Notes: generated by a model not told the origin, from the sequence alone. A stretch of DNA of 14,610 bases from an uncultured Clostridia bacterium (GCA_947171615.1 CAMVYG010000037.1:1-14610), one strand, 5' to 3'. Counted from the first letter of the stretch, positions 1-9,467 are shown. Translations and numbers: made by a program.

Positions 1-1432
1 TTTCAAAATCTGCTACTGCATTATTTAAATCCGAAATTTGCGCCTCGAAATCTGCAATCTTGTCATTACAAATAGTTACAGCTTTTTCAATGCTTTCCTG
101 TCGTTTAGATACCGCATCTTGGTAGTTTTCTGCCTTCGCAAACTCCTCTGCCGCTTCTTTGAAATCTACTTCTGAAACGGCTCTTTTGATCTTTTCCACA
201 GCAGAATAGTAAAATCCTATTAATCTATAGTGATTAAGCTCAATTTTGAACTCATCGTCAGCAAAGCGTATCGCTTTCTGATAATTCCCATTACTCTCAA
301 ACGGCTCTGAGCAACTCACAAAATCATTTGTAGTATTGCATCTCAGTTCCGCCATCAGCTTGCCAAGATAGGCCCGGGCGTTCTCCGGGTCAAGGTCAAG
401 CACTCTCTCACAGTATTCATCGGCGGATTCCCAGTCTCCGTCTTCTAAAAACATAAAAGCGCGTTTCAGGAGAGGCGCCACCTCTCCGCCGGAGGTGTTG
501 ACCACTGTGGTTTCTTTAACAGCAGTTTTCTGCTCCGGCGCGTCAGCCAGCTTTTTAATACCCCGAATCAAGTCCTGCATAAAGCCCAGCTTGCTCATGT
601 CCTGGGCCTGCAAATGGGAAAATTCCTCCGGCAGGTCGTAGGGGTCCATGTCCCGGTAAGCGGGGATCAGTACCTTCTGTGCGCCGTTTTTGATAAGTGC
701 CAGATAGCGGCTCCATTCATTTTTCACCCATACGGCATTAAAATACTCCGGCTTCGTACCCAGCACCACCATAACCTTGGCGCTATTCAGGGCAGCAAAT
801 ATGTACGGCTCGTAAGCCGTGCCCAGCTGATCCTCCAAAGTGATGCGGCTGAAAAACACCTTAAAGCCCTCGTTTGTCAGCTGGTGATACAGGTCGTTGG
901 CCAGCACGCTGTCCTGAGTGCGCCTACCATTGTTGTCGGTTTCCTTGTAGCAGATAAACACGTCAAAAGGCTCTTCTTTTTGGGAAATTTCAAGAATTCC
1001 TTTTTGAATTTCGTTGATTGCCTTCGCCTCTGCCTCATAAATTGCTTTTTGTGCGCTATCAGCATATTGCAGGGCAGATTTGTAATTATCGTCATCAAAA
1101 ATGGAAGTATACTGTGTCCGGTTGATCGTAGGAACCCTCTTATGACTCTGTGGGTCTTCTACATACTCAATACCGTAACGGCACAGCACCAGCGACCAAT
1201 ACGCCTCGGCATCGGTATTGTCATCGGTCAAAATTCGTTCATAAATGCCCGCTGCCTTGTCAAACTCATCATTCCGGCGGAAGTGGTTGGCCCGGTCGTA
1301 CAAATTTGCCCGCCGGTCATCGGTGAGATTGGGTAGAGTCTGCTGGGTGCCGCAGTATTCACATACCGCCGTAGTTTGATTCTCGTTGATTGCCAGGGTA
1401 CCCCCGCACATTTTGCATTTAAAAACCGCCAT
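1..1432 (-). CDS. Zinc-ribbon/TIR-domain protein with TPR-like repeats (3' end outside window)
   Basis: The frame is open from an ATG at 1430-1432 to the left edge (477 codons), so the C-terminus is missing. An AAGGGAG ribosome binding site lies 7 nt upstream of the ATG. An N-terminal zinc ribbon has C6-x2-C9 and C24-x2-C27. A helical TPR-like stretch follows (about 37-140), then a TIR domain (about 154-275) beginning EPFDVFICYKET, with FFSRITLEDQLG and the AVWVKNEWSRYL box. E239 in that box sits where NAD-cleaving TIR domains such as SARM1 carry their catalytic glutamate. After a linker come more repeat units (GDWESADEYCERVLDLDPENA; AKAENYQDAV) and a probable coiled coil at the edge. I recognise this architecture from many gut Firmicutes proteins but know of no established function; NADase or immune activity is inference. 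The gene follows addA on the same strand after 126 bp. Base composition turns AT-rich below about position 350. Confidence 0.9.
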   Translation of the reverse strand, partial: MAVFKCKMCGGTLAINENQTTAVCEYCGTQQTLPNLTDDRRANLYDRANHFRRNDEFDKAAGIYERILTDDNTDAEAYWSLVLCRYGIEYVEDPQSHKRVPTINRTQYTSIFDDDNYKSALQYADSAQKAIYEAEAKAINEIQKGILEISQKEEPFDVFICYKETDNNGRRTQDSVLANDLYHQLTNEGFKVFFSRITLEDQLGTAYEPYIFAALNSAKVMVVLGTKPEYFNAVWVKNEWSRYLALIKNGAQKVLIPAYRDMDPYDLPEEFSHLQAQDMSKLGFMQDLIRGIKKLADAPEQKTAVKETTVVNTSGGEVAPLLKRAFMFLEDGDWESADEYCERVLDLDPENARAYLGKLMAELRCNTTNDFVSCSEPFESNGNYQKAIRFADDEFKIELNHYRLIGFYYSAVEKIKRAVSEVDFKEAAEEFAKAENYQDAVSKRQESIEKAVTICNDKIADFEAQISDLNNAVADFE

Positions 1433-1558
1433 TACAATACTCCCTTATTTCAAAATTTTATACTTGTTGTGTTCGTTTAATTACGATCCGCTGTTTTAAC
1501 AGTGCCCTCATCTCTGTTTGGCAGATGCGAAAAGAGACTTCATTTTTTCCAAACCGCG

Positions 1559-4500
1559 CTACGCCTTTTTCCCAAAAGCTTTGTTCAGGTGGGTGGAATA
1601 AAGAAACAGCTCGCCTACCTCCTGGCCGGAAACCTGCTCCATGGCGGCGGCATACAGGCGGAGCTGGGTGGAATACCGCTCCCAAAGCTCTTCCATAGTC
1701 TTTACCCGGTCTGTTTTGAAATCGATGATATGAAGCTTTTCGCCCTCTGTGAAGGTACAGTCCACCGCACCCTGCAGCACGACCTCCTCCGTTCCGTCCT
1801 CCCGGCCCGGCTCGGCCAGAGACGCGGGGATCATCGCGGTAAACCGCCGCTCCCTGCGCACCTCTCCGGAAGCCAGCACCCGCTTTCCCAAATCGCTTTC
1901 CAAAAAGGCCCGGGCCCTCTCAAGCTCTACCACCTCAGCCTGCTCTGGGGTCAAATACGCACAGTCCACCAGCCGCCGAAGCTCCGCCTGGGGATCTTCC
2001 TGCACCGCCTGAAAATCCGCGAACTGCATAAATTCATGGAGGGCAATGCCCCGCTCGGCAGGGGTCATTCCTTTTTCTCCCATCCAGGCGGGACGGGAAA
2101 GAGTCACCTCCCGGCGGCCTCCCTGCTCCGCCGCCAGCCTGGAGGCCGCCACCTTTACGGGAATTCCCAAAGATGCTTCCTTCGGGTAAACAAATTCAAT
2201 GTTTTCTTTCAGCCGCCGGTACAATTCTTCATCCGGCTCCGCCGGCTCCAACGCCTCCTCCTGTTTTTCTTCCTGGGGCAGGGGCTCATAGTCTTCCATG
2301 GTGATCTGCCAGGGCGCATAATCCTCCCGGCAAACGATGCCGGCAGCCGCGTCCGCCGTTTTCCTGAGCTCCGTTCCGTCCGGGTGGCACAGGGCGCACA
2401 GCAGCAGCCATTCCGCCGCGTTTTTCGCTCTCCGCACCGTATAGGGAGAAATCCCCTGCTCCGTCACCTCAAAGGCAAGGCGTTCCAGCGTTTTTTCCAT
2501 TTCATTGCCGGAGCCTACCATGATCAGCTTTTCCTTGGCCCGGGTCATTGCCACATACAGCACCCGAAGTTCTTCCGCCGCCGCGGAGCGGGCGGTTTCC
2601 AGGGCAATGGCCTCCCGCGCCGTGGTGGTAAACCGGGCAGAACGCTTCACATCCCGCAGCTTTACCCCCAGCCCCAACTCCGGGTGCAAAAGCACATCGG
2701 CACGCTGGTCGGAAACAAAATTCCTGCCGCAGCCCGCCACAATACAGACCGGAAATTCCAGGCCCTTTGACTTGTGAATGCTCATGATCGACACGGCGTT
2801 TCGCTGCTCCGGCGGAGCTTCCGCCGCCTGTAGATCCGAATCGTTTCGCCGCAGTTTGTCTAAGAACCGGACAAATCCAGAAATTCCATGATAACCCGAG
2901 GACTCATATTCCCTGGCATACCCCTGCAGCAAGCGCAGGTTTTGAATTCGGTCGCCGCCGTCCTCCATGGCCAGCACCATTTCAGGATACCCGGTTTTTT
3001 CATAGAGGAATGTGAGAAAGGCGTCGGAAGGCATAGTAGCGGCCAGGTTTCGGTACTCTCCCAGCTCCTGAAGAATTTTTTCACAGCGCTGATCTTCCCC
3101 GGCACACCTTGTAAGGGACACATAAATGGATTCTTTTGTGGTTTTCTCTCTGAGCCGGGCGGCATCGTCCGGGGAAAAGCCGTAAATGGGGCTCATCAGC
3201 ACTGCCAGAAGGGGAATATCCTGATTGGGGTTATCGATTACCTGCAAAAGAGAAAGCATTACGCCGATCTCAGCGGCGGCAAAGAACCCTCCCGCCACCG
3301 AAGCCTTTGCCGGGATCCCCAGCTTTTGCAGCTCCACCGCATAGGCGTGGGCGTGCTTATTGGCGCTGCGGATCAAAATACAGAAATCTCCATAGGTCAA
3401 GGGCCGCTCCGCTCCGTTTTCAGTGACCGTAAAACCGGACTCTATCATTTCCCGGATCCGTTTTCCGATCCACTCTCCCTCCGCTGTTTCCGCCGGCACA
3501 GAGGTGGGGCGGGAAAGAAAGGCAAGCTCCGTTTCACAGCCCTGCTTTTCTCCGTAATCCGCACCGCAGACCAGCCGCTCCTCTCCGGTATAGTCAATAT
3601 CCCCCGCCGCCTGGGACATCAGCCGGGAAAACACGAAATTCACCGTATCGGTCACTTCCCGGCGGGAACGGAAATTCCTGTCCAGCGCCAGATAGGCGGG
3701 ATAGCGGTCCTTTTCCCGGTCATATTTTTGAAAAGACCGGCGGCACCGGAGAAAGATCTCCGGCATGGCCCGGCGGAAGCCGTAAATGCTTTGCTTTACG
3801 TCTCCCACCATAAATAAATTGTCCGAATTTTGGGACACTGCCCGGAACAGGGAATCCTGCACCTCGTTGATATCCTGATATTCGTCGATCATGATCTCGT
3901 CAAACCTGGCCGCCACTTCTTTTGCTGCTTCGGTCTTTTCCCCCTCCGGGGTCAAAAAAAGCCGAATGGCAAAATGCTCCAGGTCACTGTAATCCAGGAA
4001 ATTCTTTTCCCGCTTCTTTTCATCATATCTCCGGGAAAAATCCAGGGTCAGCTCTGCCAGGCTTTCCAAAAGAGGCGCGGCCGCCTTCAGCTCCGCTCCG
4101 CACTGCTCCCGGCTGCCGAACAGACAGCGGGAAAGCTCCTCTATCGCCCGTTTTACCTCCTTGCGCACCGCTTCCAGCCTTCGGCGAAGAGGATCCTCCT
4201 CAAAGCCTACGAGCCTGCCCCGGCGTTTCAGGGAAAAACCCTGCAAAAACGCGGAAATATCGTCCCAGCTTCCTGCTTCGGCCAGCGCCCGCAGTCTGGC
4301 GCATTCCGAGCGGTCCGCTGCCAGCGCGTCCGCAAAGGCAGCCCCCACTTCACCGCCTGAAAGAGCTTCCTCTAAAGCAAAAGCGCACAGGCTTTCACAG
4401 TGCTCCGCCGTTTCCTCCGCATACCGCAAAATCACATTTTCCCACAAAGTGGAATCTCCCCGGGTATAAAGGGCTGTCTTTTCCCGCAGCCATTTTTCCG

Positions 4501-5068
4501 GGAACGGGTGAGACTGCATAAAGCGGTAGAGCGTCAGGGCCATTTCCATCAGCCGCCTGTCGTCCCGCTCCCCGGTAAAGGCATCTGCCAACTCTGTGAT
4601 CCTGCCCTCCTGAAAAGCCTCGGAAAGAGCTTCGTTCAGCGCTTCTGAGATCAGCTCTTCCTCCTGCTTGTCCGATACGATCTTGAAATCCGGGGAAAGC
4701 TCCAGCAGATGAAAGAATTCCCGCAGCATTTCCGCGCAAAAGCTGTCTACCGTGCCGATATGGGTTTGAGACAAAAGCAGGCTTTGACGGCGGAGCAAAG
4801 GATCTCCGGGATTTTTCCGCAGCAGCTCAAACAGCCGCTTTTCCAGCCTCCCCCTCATTTCCGCTGCCGCCGCCTTGGTAAAGGTGACGATCAGCAGGCG
4901 GTCCGCAGAGGTGGGGTGCTCCGGGTCTGTCAGCCGTTCAATGGCCCGCTGCACCAGCACCGCCGTTTTGCCCGATCCCGCCGCCGCGGCCACCAGCACC
5001 GTGCCCCGCCGGGCGGAAATGGCATCCTGTTGGCTGTCTGTCCATCTGGTCTGCGCCACTGCCCTCAC
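1559..5068 (-). CDS. addA: ATP-dependent helicase/nuclease subunit A (AddA)
   Basis: AddA is the UvrD-like 3'-5' helicase and nuclease subunit of AddAB, the Firmicutes counterpart of RecBCD, which resects double-strand breaks to Chi sites for RecA loading. The 1169-residue frame shows all superfamily 1A motifs: Walker A AAAAGSGKT (27-35), VTFTKAAAAEM (61-71), IDEYQD (394-399), VGDVKQSIYGFRR (421-433), LDRNFRSRREV (462-472), SIHKSKGLEFP (763-773) and RVLYVAMTRAKEKL (835-848). The C-terminal RecB-type nuclease has H1011, D1103 (GAVDC), D1116 and K1118 (IIDFKTD) and Q1135. Length is close to the about 1230 residues of B. subtilis AddA. The start is GTG at 5066-5068, overlapping the addB stop as GTGA, which implies translational coupling. 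A second GTG three codons in (5057-5059), with AGGAAGG 8 nt ahead, is an equally possible start. No strong terminator follows before the TIR gene. Confidence 0.97.
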   Translation of the reverse strand: MRAVAQTRWTDSQQDAISARRGTVLVAAAAGSGKTAVLVQRAIERLTDPEHPTSADRLLIVTFTKAAAAEMRGRLEKRLFELLRKNPGDPLLRRQSLLLSQTHIGTVDSFCAEMLREFFHLLELSPDFKIVSDKQEEELISEALNEALSEAFQEGRITELADAFTGERDDRRLMEMALTLYRFMQSHPFPEKWLREKTALYTRGDSTLWENVILRYAEETAEHCESLCAFALEEALSGGEVGAAFADALAADRSECARLRALAEAGSWDDISAFLQGFSLKRRGRLVGFEEDPLRRRLEAVRKEVKRAIEELSRCLFGSREQCGAELKAAAPLLESLAELTLDFSRRYDEKKREKNFLDYSDLEHFAIRLFLTPEGEKTEAAKEVAARFDEIMIDEYQDINEVQDSLFRAVSQNSDNLFMVGDVKQSIYGFRRAMPEIFLRCRRSFQKYDREKDRYPAYLALDRNFRSRREVTDTVNFVFSRLMSQAAGDIDYTGEERLVCGADYGEKQGCETELAFLSRPTSVPAETAEGEWIGKRIREMIESGFTVTENGAERPLTYGDFCILIRSANKHAHAYAVELQKLGIPAKASVAGGFFAAAEIGVMLSLLQVIDNPNQDIPLLAVLMSPIYGFSPDDAARLREKTTKESIYVSLTRCAGEDQRCEKILQELGEYRNLAATMPSDAFLTFLYEKTGYPEMVLAMEDGGDRIQNLRLLQGYAREYESSGYHGISGFVRFLDKLRRNDSDLQAAEAPPEQRNAVSIMSIHKSKGLEFPVCIVAGCGRNFVSDQRADVLLHPELGLGVKLRDVKRSARFTTTAREAIALETARSAAAEELRVLYVAMTRAKEKLIMVGSGNEMEKTLERLAFEVTEQGISPYTVRRAKNAAEWLLLCALCHPDGTELRKTADAAAGIVCREDYAPWQITMEDYEPLPQEEKQEEALEPAEPDEELYRRLKENIEFVYPKEASLGIPVKVAASRLAAEQGGRREVTLSRPAWMGEKGMTPAERGIALHEFMQFADFQAVQEDPQAELRRLVDCAYLTPEQAEVVELERARAFLESDLGKRVLASGEVRRERRFTAMIPASLAEPGREDGTEEVVLQGAVDCTFTEGEKLHIIDFKTDRVKTMEELWERYSTQLRLYAAAMEQVSGQEVGELFLYSTHLNKAFGKKA

Positions 5069-8000
5069 CTTCCTTTCCCTACAGGGCTTTCTACAGCCGC
5101 CCGCATTTTTTCCAGCACTTCAACGGCAGAGGATTTATCCTGGATCATATCCTTTTCCCCGTGCTCCTGCCCGCACACTGCGCCATAGGGGCAGTAGCGG
5201 CAGGAATTTTGGTTGATCATGGCGGGAGAGGCTTCCACACAGCCTTCCATCAGCTTGCTTCCCATAGAGGCGATCAGGCGTTTGGAGTATTCCAGCACCT
5301 GCCGCAATTCTTCCTCTCCCAGCACGGAGCTGAACCGCCCCGGCGTTCCGTCCTGATTCAAAGAAGCCGGAATAAACTTTCCCTTTGCGCCCGCCTCCAT
5401 AGCCCGGATGATCTCATTGTTATCCAGCACCAGCCCGCTCATGCGAAGCTGCCTATCTGCTTCTTTTTTGATCTTTGCTTCGTCCGCGCCCCGCTCCACG
5501 GAAACGGAAGGCTCCGCCGCCGGCATATATAAAATTCCTGCCGGAAGCTCCTTTCCGCTTTCCACCAGCGCGGCCAGGTATACCAGCATCTGCATATTCA
5601 GGCCATAGAGCACATCTGCCAGCCGGAACAGCTTCTTTCCGGTTTTATAATCGATGACCCGCACATATTCCTTTCCGTCCTCCAGCACCACGGAATCTGC
5701 CCGGTCAATGGTGCCGCCCACCGTGACAACGACTCCGTCTCCGGCTTCCACCCGCAAAGGCGGATATTCCCGGTCCTCTCCCAGACCCAATTCAAAATAT
5801 TTGGGCTGAAATTGGCTTTGAGCCAATTCCTCCTCCACATGGCGAATGAGCTTACAGGCAGATTTGCCCATGCGTTCCAGCCGGTACTTTTCCCTGCTGC
5901 TGAGCAGCTCAAGGCCGCCCATATTTTCCCGGGCATAGTCCAAAATCAGCCGCTGCACCCATTCCAGAAGCTCCTCCTCTGAGCTTTGTTCCAGAGCTTC
6001 CCCGCCCTCCCGGAACACCTGCTCAAAGAGATAGTGCATCAGGGTGCCGTACTGCATCACGTCTACCTCAGCGGGTCTGCGTTCTTTGGCGCTGATCCCG
6101 TACCGGCAGAAATATTTGAAGGGACAGCTGTGAAAGGTTTCGATCTGGGTGGGAGAGAGGAACATGTCCTTCCCGAACAGCTTCCGGGCAAGCTCCTTAT
6201 CCTCCATCTCCACTGGCCGCCGGCCGGCTGCCCGCTCCAACGCCCTGAGCCGCCCTTCATAAGCCGGGTTTCCCCGGAACAGCAGCCGGAAAGCCGCCGC
6301 TTCCTCCGTGTTTTCCGTAAAGTGGGCCGCCATGCGGGAAAAGGCCGCTTCCTCGGAATTAGAAAAATATTCGTCCGGCAAAGCATGAAGCGGTTTTAAT
6401 GAGGGGAAAATCTCCCGCACAGCGGAGACCAGCTCTCCTGGCTCCTTTTCCTCGCTTCCAACATTTCGGGGCCAGCTGAGAATCAAAAGTTCCGAGGGAA
6501 GGCAGGCCACGGAATAGGCCAAATACCGTTCCTCGATGGCTTTTTGCTCCAGGGGATCTCCCAAAGGCAGCTCCATGGCGATCAGCGTCCGGCGTTCCGC
6601 ATCGGAAAACACGCCGGAAGCCTTGGGCGTTAAGGGAAAATCCCCCTGAGAGCAGCCGATCAGAAAAGCGGCCTTTACCGAGGACTGCCGTACCTGCTCC
6701 GCCGTGCCGAAAATCACTTCGTCCACCGTTTGGGGAATTTCCGAAACATCCTCGGCGGAAACCACCTCTTTTAGGAGATGGAAATACCGATCCCGGGGCG
6801 TTTTTCTGTCTCCCAGAATGCTGTGAAGCTGATCTAAAAGCTCCATGAGCAGCTCCCACACCCGAAGCTGCCTGGCGGCAAGGCCGTCCTCTCCGGCCTC
6901 CTCCAAAGCCCGGCAATAGGCGGGAAGATTCTCCTCCATACCGTATTCCTCCAGCAGATCATACACCGCCTGGGAGATCTCCGCGCCGGAGGCGTCCCGT
7001 GTAGCCGCGGAAAACCGTAACAGCGGCCTGATGAGCCGTTCCCGCAGCCGGTTCAGCCGCCGGAGGGCAAGGCTGTCCTTCTCAGTCATTTTCTGACCGA
7101 AGCCGCCGGGGTGGCGGACAAATTCCTCCCGCCAGTCTGAGCCGTTTATCTTCCAGAGAAAGGCGTAATTTTCCAGATCGGAAATTTCTTCCGCCATAAA
7201 GCCGGAAACTCCTGTTTTCAGCATTTCCAGCAGGCTGTCGGTGGAAAAGCCGGAGCGCACCGCTTCAAAGGCTTCCAGAGAAAACCGCATGACAGGCTCG
7301 GCGTCTACCCGGGCAGGTTCCGAAACGAAGCAGGGGATCCCCCGCTTTTTCAAGGCCACGTCCAGGCTGCCGTAATAGTGCTCAGGCGTCCGGCAGATAA
7401 TGGCAAAATCCCGGTACTGCCAGCCTTTTTCCCGCACCAGCCGCCGAATGGTGGCAGCCACAAATTCCGATTCCTCATAGGCGTCTCTTGCTTCAAAGAT
7501 CTCGATCCCCTCATGGTCGGGAGAAGGAAGCAGCTCTTCCGCGGAAAAAAGCTGGGCTTCCAAAAGCTTCAGGTTTTCATTTTGAAACCGGGACGCGGCA
7601 GTGAGCTCTACAGGCGGCTGCACTGGTACGCCGTTTTCCTCCGCTGCCCGCAGCAGGCGGAAGCGGGTGCGCTCCACCAAAGCAAAAAGCCCGGTCCCCT
7701 CCTGGTCTCTGCCATCGGTGCACAGGGCCACCGTGACGCTTTCCGCCCTGCGCAAAATCTGCGTCAGCACCGCCATCTCCTGGGCGGTAAAGCCCTCGAA
7801 GGAATCTACCGCCACCGTGCAGCCCCGGAAAAACTCACTGGTTTGAAGGGCCTCCGCCAAGCGGGTCAGATCGTCTCTGGAATCCAGGTAGGAGGCCTCC
7901 ACCAGCGCTTCAAAGGCACCATACAGCAGGGCGATCTCCGAAAGCTTTTTGGAAAGCCCGGTTTTCCCCAGCTTGCGGGCGGTCTCGGAAAGCTGCTCCG

Positions 8001-8400
8001 GGGAAATGCCGCACATTTTCATTTCGTTGACCGCCGTGAGCATGATATCCGTCACCCTGCCGCTTTTGGCGGCGTTCAGGTATACCTCCAGCTGATCCTC
8101 ACAGGCCATCAGTGCGGAAGACATTAAAATGCGCCGTCCGCCGTCGCTGAGCCTGCGGCCTGCCGCTCCTCCTTCCCGGCGAAACACGGCTTCCGCGAGC
8201 CTGGTGAAGCTGTACACCTGAATTTCATTGGCCCGTTTGGTTCCGCAAAGCCGGAGCATGGCCTTTTCCGTTTCAAAGGAATACTGCTCCGGAACGATCA
8301 TGATAAGCCCTTCCCCACCGCTTTTGCTGCGCTCTGCCAGCATACGGCGAAGATATTCCGTTTTTCCGCTTCCCGCACGGCCCAGCACAAATTGCAGCAT
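5065..8400 (-). CDS. addB: ATP-dependent helicase/nuclease subunit B (AddB), Fe-S cluster nuclease
   Basis: AddB partners AddA; in B. subtilis its inactivated helicase-like core recognises Chi and its own nuclease cuts the other strand. Counted from the ATG at 8398-8400 (1111 residues), Walker A is GRAGSGKT (7-14). The RecB-type nuclease has H789, D899 (GTIDRAD), D917 and K919 (VIDYKTGKK). The four iron-sulfur cysteines are all present: C759 in HSCPFKYFC and C1067, C1070, C1076 in SCRYCPYGAVC. The frame also opens at a GTG five codons upstream (8413-8415), but that GTG has no ribosome binding site. The ATG has GAGGAAG 6 nt ahead and gives the usual short N-terminus directly before the P-loop, so I chose it. 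The gene lies 68 bp behind trpS and overlaps addA by 4 nt. Length is close to the about 1166 residues of B. subtilis AddB. Confidence 0.96.
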   Translation of the reverse strand: MLQFVLGRAGSGKTEYLRRMLAERSKSGGEGLIMIVPEQYSFETEKAMLRLCGTKRANEIQVYSFTRLAEAVFRREGGAAGRRLSDGGRRILMSSALMACEDQLEVYLNAAKSGRVTDIMLTAVNEMKMCGISPEQLSETARKLGKTGLSKKLSEIALLYGAFEALVEASYLDSRDDLTRLAEALQTSEFFRGCTVAVDSFEGFTAQEMAVLTQILRRAESVTVALCTDGRDQEGTGLFALVERTRFRLLRAAEENGVPVQPPVELTAASRFQNENLKLLEAQLFSAEELLPSPDHEGIEIFEARDAYEESEFVAATIRRLVREKGWQYRDFAIICRTPEHYYGSLDVALKKRGIPCFVSEPARVDAEPVMRFSLEAFEAVRSGFSTDSLLEMLKTGVSGFMAEEISDLENYAFLWKINGSDWREEFVRHPGGFGQKMTEKDSLALRRLNRLRERLIRPLLRFSAATRDASGAEISQAVYDLLEEYGMEENLPAYCRALEEAGEDGLAARQLRVWELLMELLDQLHSILGDRKTPRDRYFHLLKEVVSAEDVSEIPQTVDEVIFGTAEQVRQSSVKAAFLIGCSQGDFPLTPKASGVFSDAERRTLIAMELPLGDPLEQKAIEERYLAYSVACLPSELLILSWPRNVGSEEKEPGELVSAVREIFPSLKPLHALPDEYFSNSEEAAFSRMAAHFTENTEEAAAFRLLFRGNPAYEGRLRALERAAGRRPVEMEDKELARKLFGKDMFLSPTQIETFHSCPFKYFCRYGISAKERRPAEVDVMQYGTLMHYLFEQVFREGGEALEQSSEEELLEWVQRLILDYARENMGGLELLSSREKYRLERMGKSACKLIRHVEEELAQSQFQPKYFELGLGEDREYPPLRVEAGDGVVVTVGGTIDRADSVVLEDGKEYVRVIDYKTGKKLFRLADVLYGLNMQMLVYLAALVESGKELPAGILYMPAAEPSVSVERGADEAKIKKEADRQLRMSGLVLDNNEIIRAMEAGAKGKFIPASLNQDGTPGRFSSVLGEEELRQVLEYSKRLIASMGSKLMEGCVEASPAMINQNSCRYCPYGAVCGQEHGEKDMIQDKSSAVEVLEKMRAAVESPVGKGR

Positions 8401-8468
8401 AAGGAGCTTCCTCACTTTCTGTTGATCGGCTTCGAGAGCCTTTTCCGTGATCTCTCAAAAAGCGAACA

Positions 8469-9467
8469 TCACAGCACATAGCCGATTTTCTTCATGACCT
8501 TTTGCAGGGTCTTCCTGGCGATCCGCTGTGCTCTGGGGGCGTTTTCGGAATAGCATTTTTCCAGATACGATTTATCCTCCATCAGCCGCCGGAATTCCTC
8601 CTGCACAGGGCGCAGCTCTGAAATCACAGCCTCCGCCACGGCGGGCTTGAAGTCCCCATAGCCCTTGCCTTCAAATTCCCGTTCGATCTCCTCCATGGTC
8701 TTTCCCGTTACGCAGGAATAAATATCCATCAGGTTATTGACCCCGGCTTTTCCCTCGCCATAGCGCACACAGGAATCGCTGTCTGTAATGGCCCGCTTAA
8801 ACTTCCGCATAATGATATCTGGGTCGTCGGACATCAGAATCGTGCCGTTCATATTCTCATCGGATTTGGACATTTTTCTTGTGGGGTCCTGCAACGACAT
8901 GACCCTGGCGCCGCGCTCCGGGATCAACGGCTCCGGCACGGTAAAGGTGGGGCTGTAAAGGCCGTTAAAGCGTTCCGCGATATCCCGGGCGATCTCCACA
9001 TGCTGCTTCTGGTCGGCCCCCACAGGCACCAGATCGGCCTGATACAGCAGAATATCCGCCGCCATCAGGCAGGGGTAGGTAAAGAGCCCGGCATTTACAT
9101 TGTCCGCGTGCTTCTGGGACTTATCCTTAAACTGGGTCATGCGGGAAAGCTCCCCAAACTGGGTATAGCAGTTTAAGATCCACGCCAGCTGGGAATGCTC
9201 CGGCACCTGGCTTTGGATAAAGAAAATGGTCTTATCGAGGTCGATACCCATAGCCAGCAGATAGGCGTAAGCCTCCAGCGTATACCGGCGGAGCTTTGCG
9301 GGCTCCTGCCGCACGGTAATGGCGTGAAGATCCGCCAGAGCGTATACGCATTCATACTTGTCCTGAAGCCGCACATGATTGCGCAGGGCTCCCAGATAAT
9401 TTCCCAAAGTAAAGGTTCCCGTACACTGATACATGCTCAGCACTCTTTTTTTCTGCTCATTTTCCAT
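8469..9467 (-). CDS. trpS: Tryptophanyl-tRNA synthetase
   Basis: TrpRS charges tRNA-Trp with tryptophan in the cytosol (class Ic synthetase). The protein has 332 residues, normal for bacterial TrpRS. The HIGH-equivalent is TLGNYLGAL (20-28) and the KMSKS loop is intact at 198-202. The body aligns by eye with Bacillus TrpRS: ADLHAITVRQEP (45-56), MTQFKDKS (110-117), the tryptophan-pocket block AADILLYQADLVPVGADQKQH (from 136) and a C-terminal helix ending KKIGYVL. The start ATG (9465-9467) has AAAGGAG 8 nt upstream. One oddity is the N-terminal strand, SMYQCTG (11-17), where Bacillus TrpRS has SGIQPSG. The gene is third in the leader-aminotransferase-trpS-addBA train, 62 bp after the aminotransferase stop with no terminator between. 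The upstream T-box specifier UGG independently supports the Trp assignment. Confidence 0.97.
   Translation of the reverse strand: MENEQKKRVLSMYQCTGTFTLGNYLGALRNHVRLQDKYECVYALADLHAITVRQEPAKLRRYTLEAYAYLLAMGIDLDKTIFFIQSQVPEHSQLAWILNCYTQFGELSRMTQFKDKSQKHADNVNAGLFTYPCLMAADILLYQADLVPVGADQKQHVEIARDIAERFNGLYSPTFTVPEPLIPERGARVMSLQDPTRKMSKSDENMNGTILMSDDPDIIMRKFKRAITDSDSCVRYGEGKAGVNNLMDIYSCVTGKTMEEIEREFEGKGYGDFKPAVAEAVISELRPVQEEFRRLMEDKSYLEKCYSENAPRAQRIARKTLQKVMKKIGYVL

Noticed and set aside
614..1336. Long plus-strand open frame of 240 codons over the TIR gene
   Set aside because: The opposite strand encodes a recognisable zinc-ribbon/TIR protein; this frame has no family features and is an antisense shadow.
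1433..1558. Terminator or promoter between addA and the TIR gene
   Set aside because: On the minus strand only short stems (for example CTGTT/AACAG) without a T-run, and a TATAAA near 1457-1462 without a -35; neither is convincing, so I left transcription of the TIR gene open.
1502..2770. Plus-strand open frame of 422 codons
   Set aside because: It is antisense to the conserved C-terminal half of addA, rich in Arg/His/Pro as expected of a shadow frame, and lacks domains.
2888..4521. Several plus-strand open frames of 100-309 codons
   Set aside because: All lie opposite addA helicase motifs; no ribosome binding site and no recognisable protein.
8401..8415. GTG at 8413-8415 as addB start
   Set aside because: No ribosome binding site precedes it, while the ATG at 8398-8400 has GAGGAAG at good spacing and gives the usual N-terminus.
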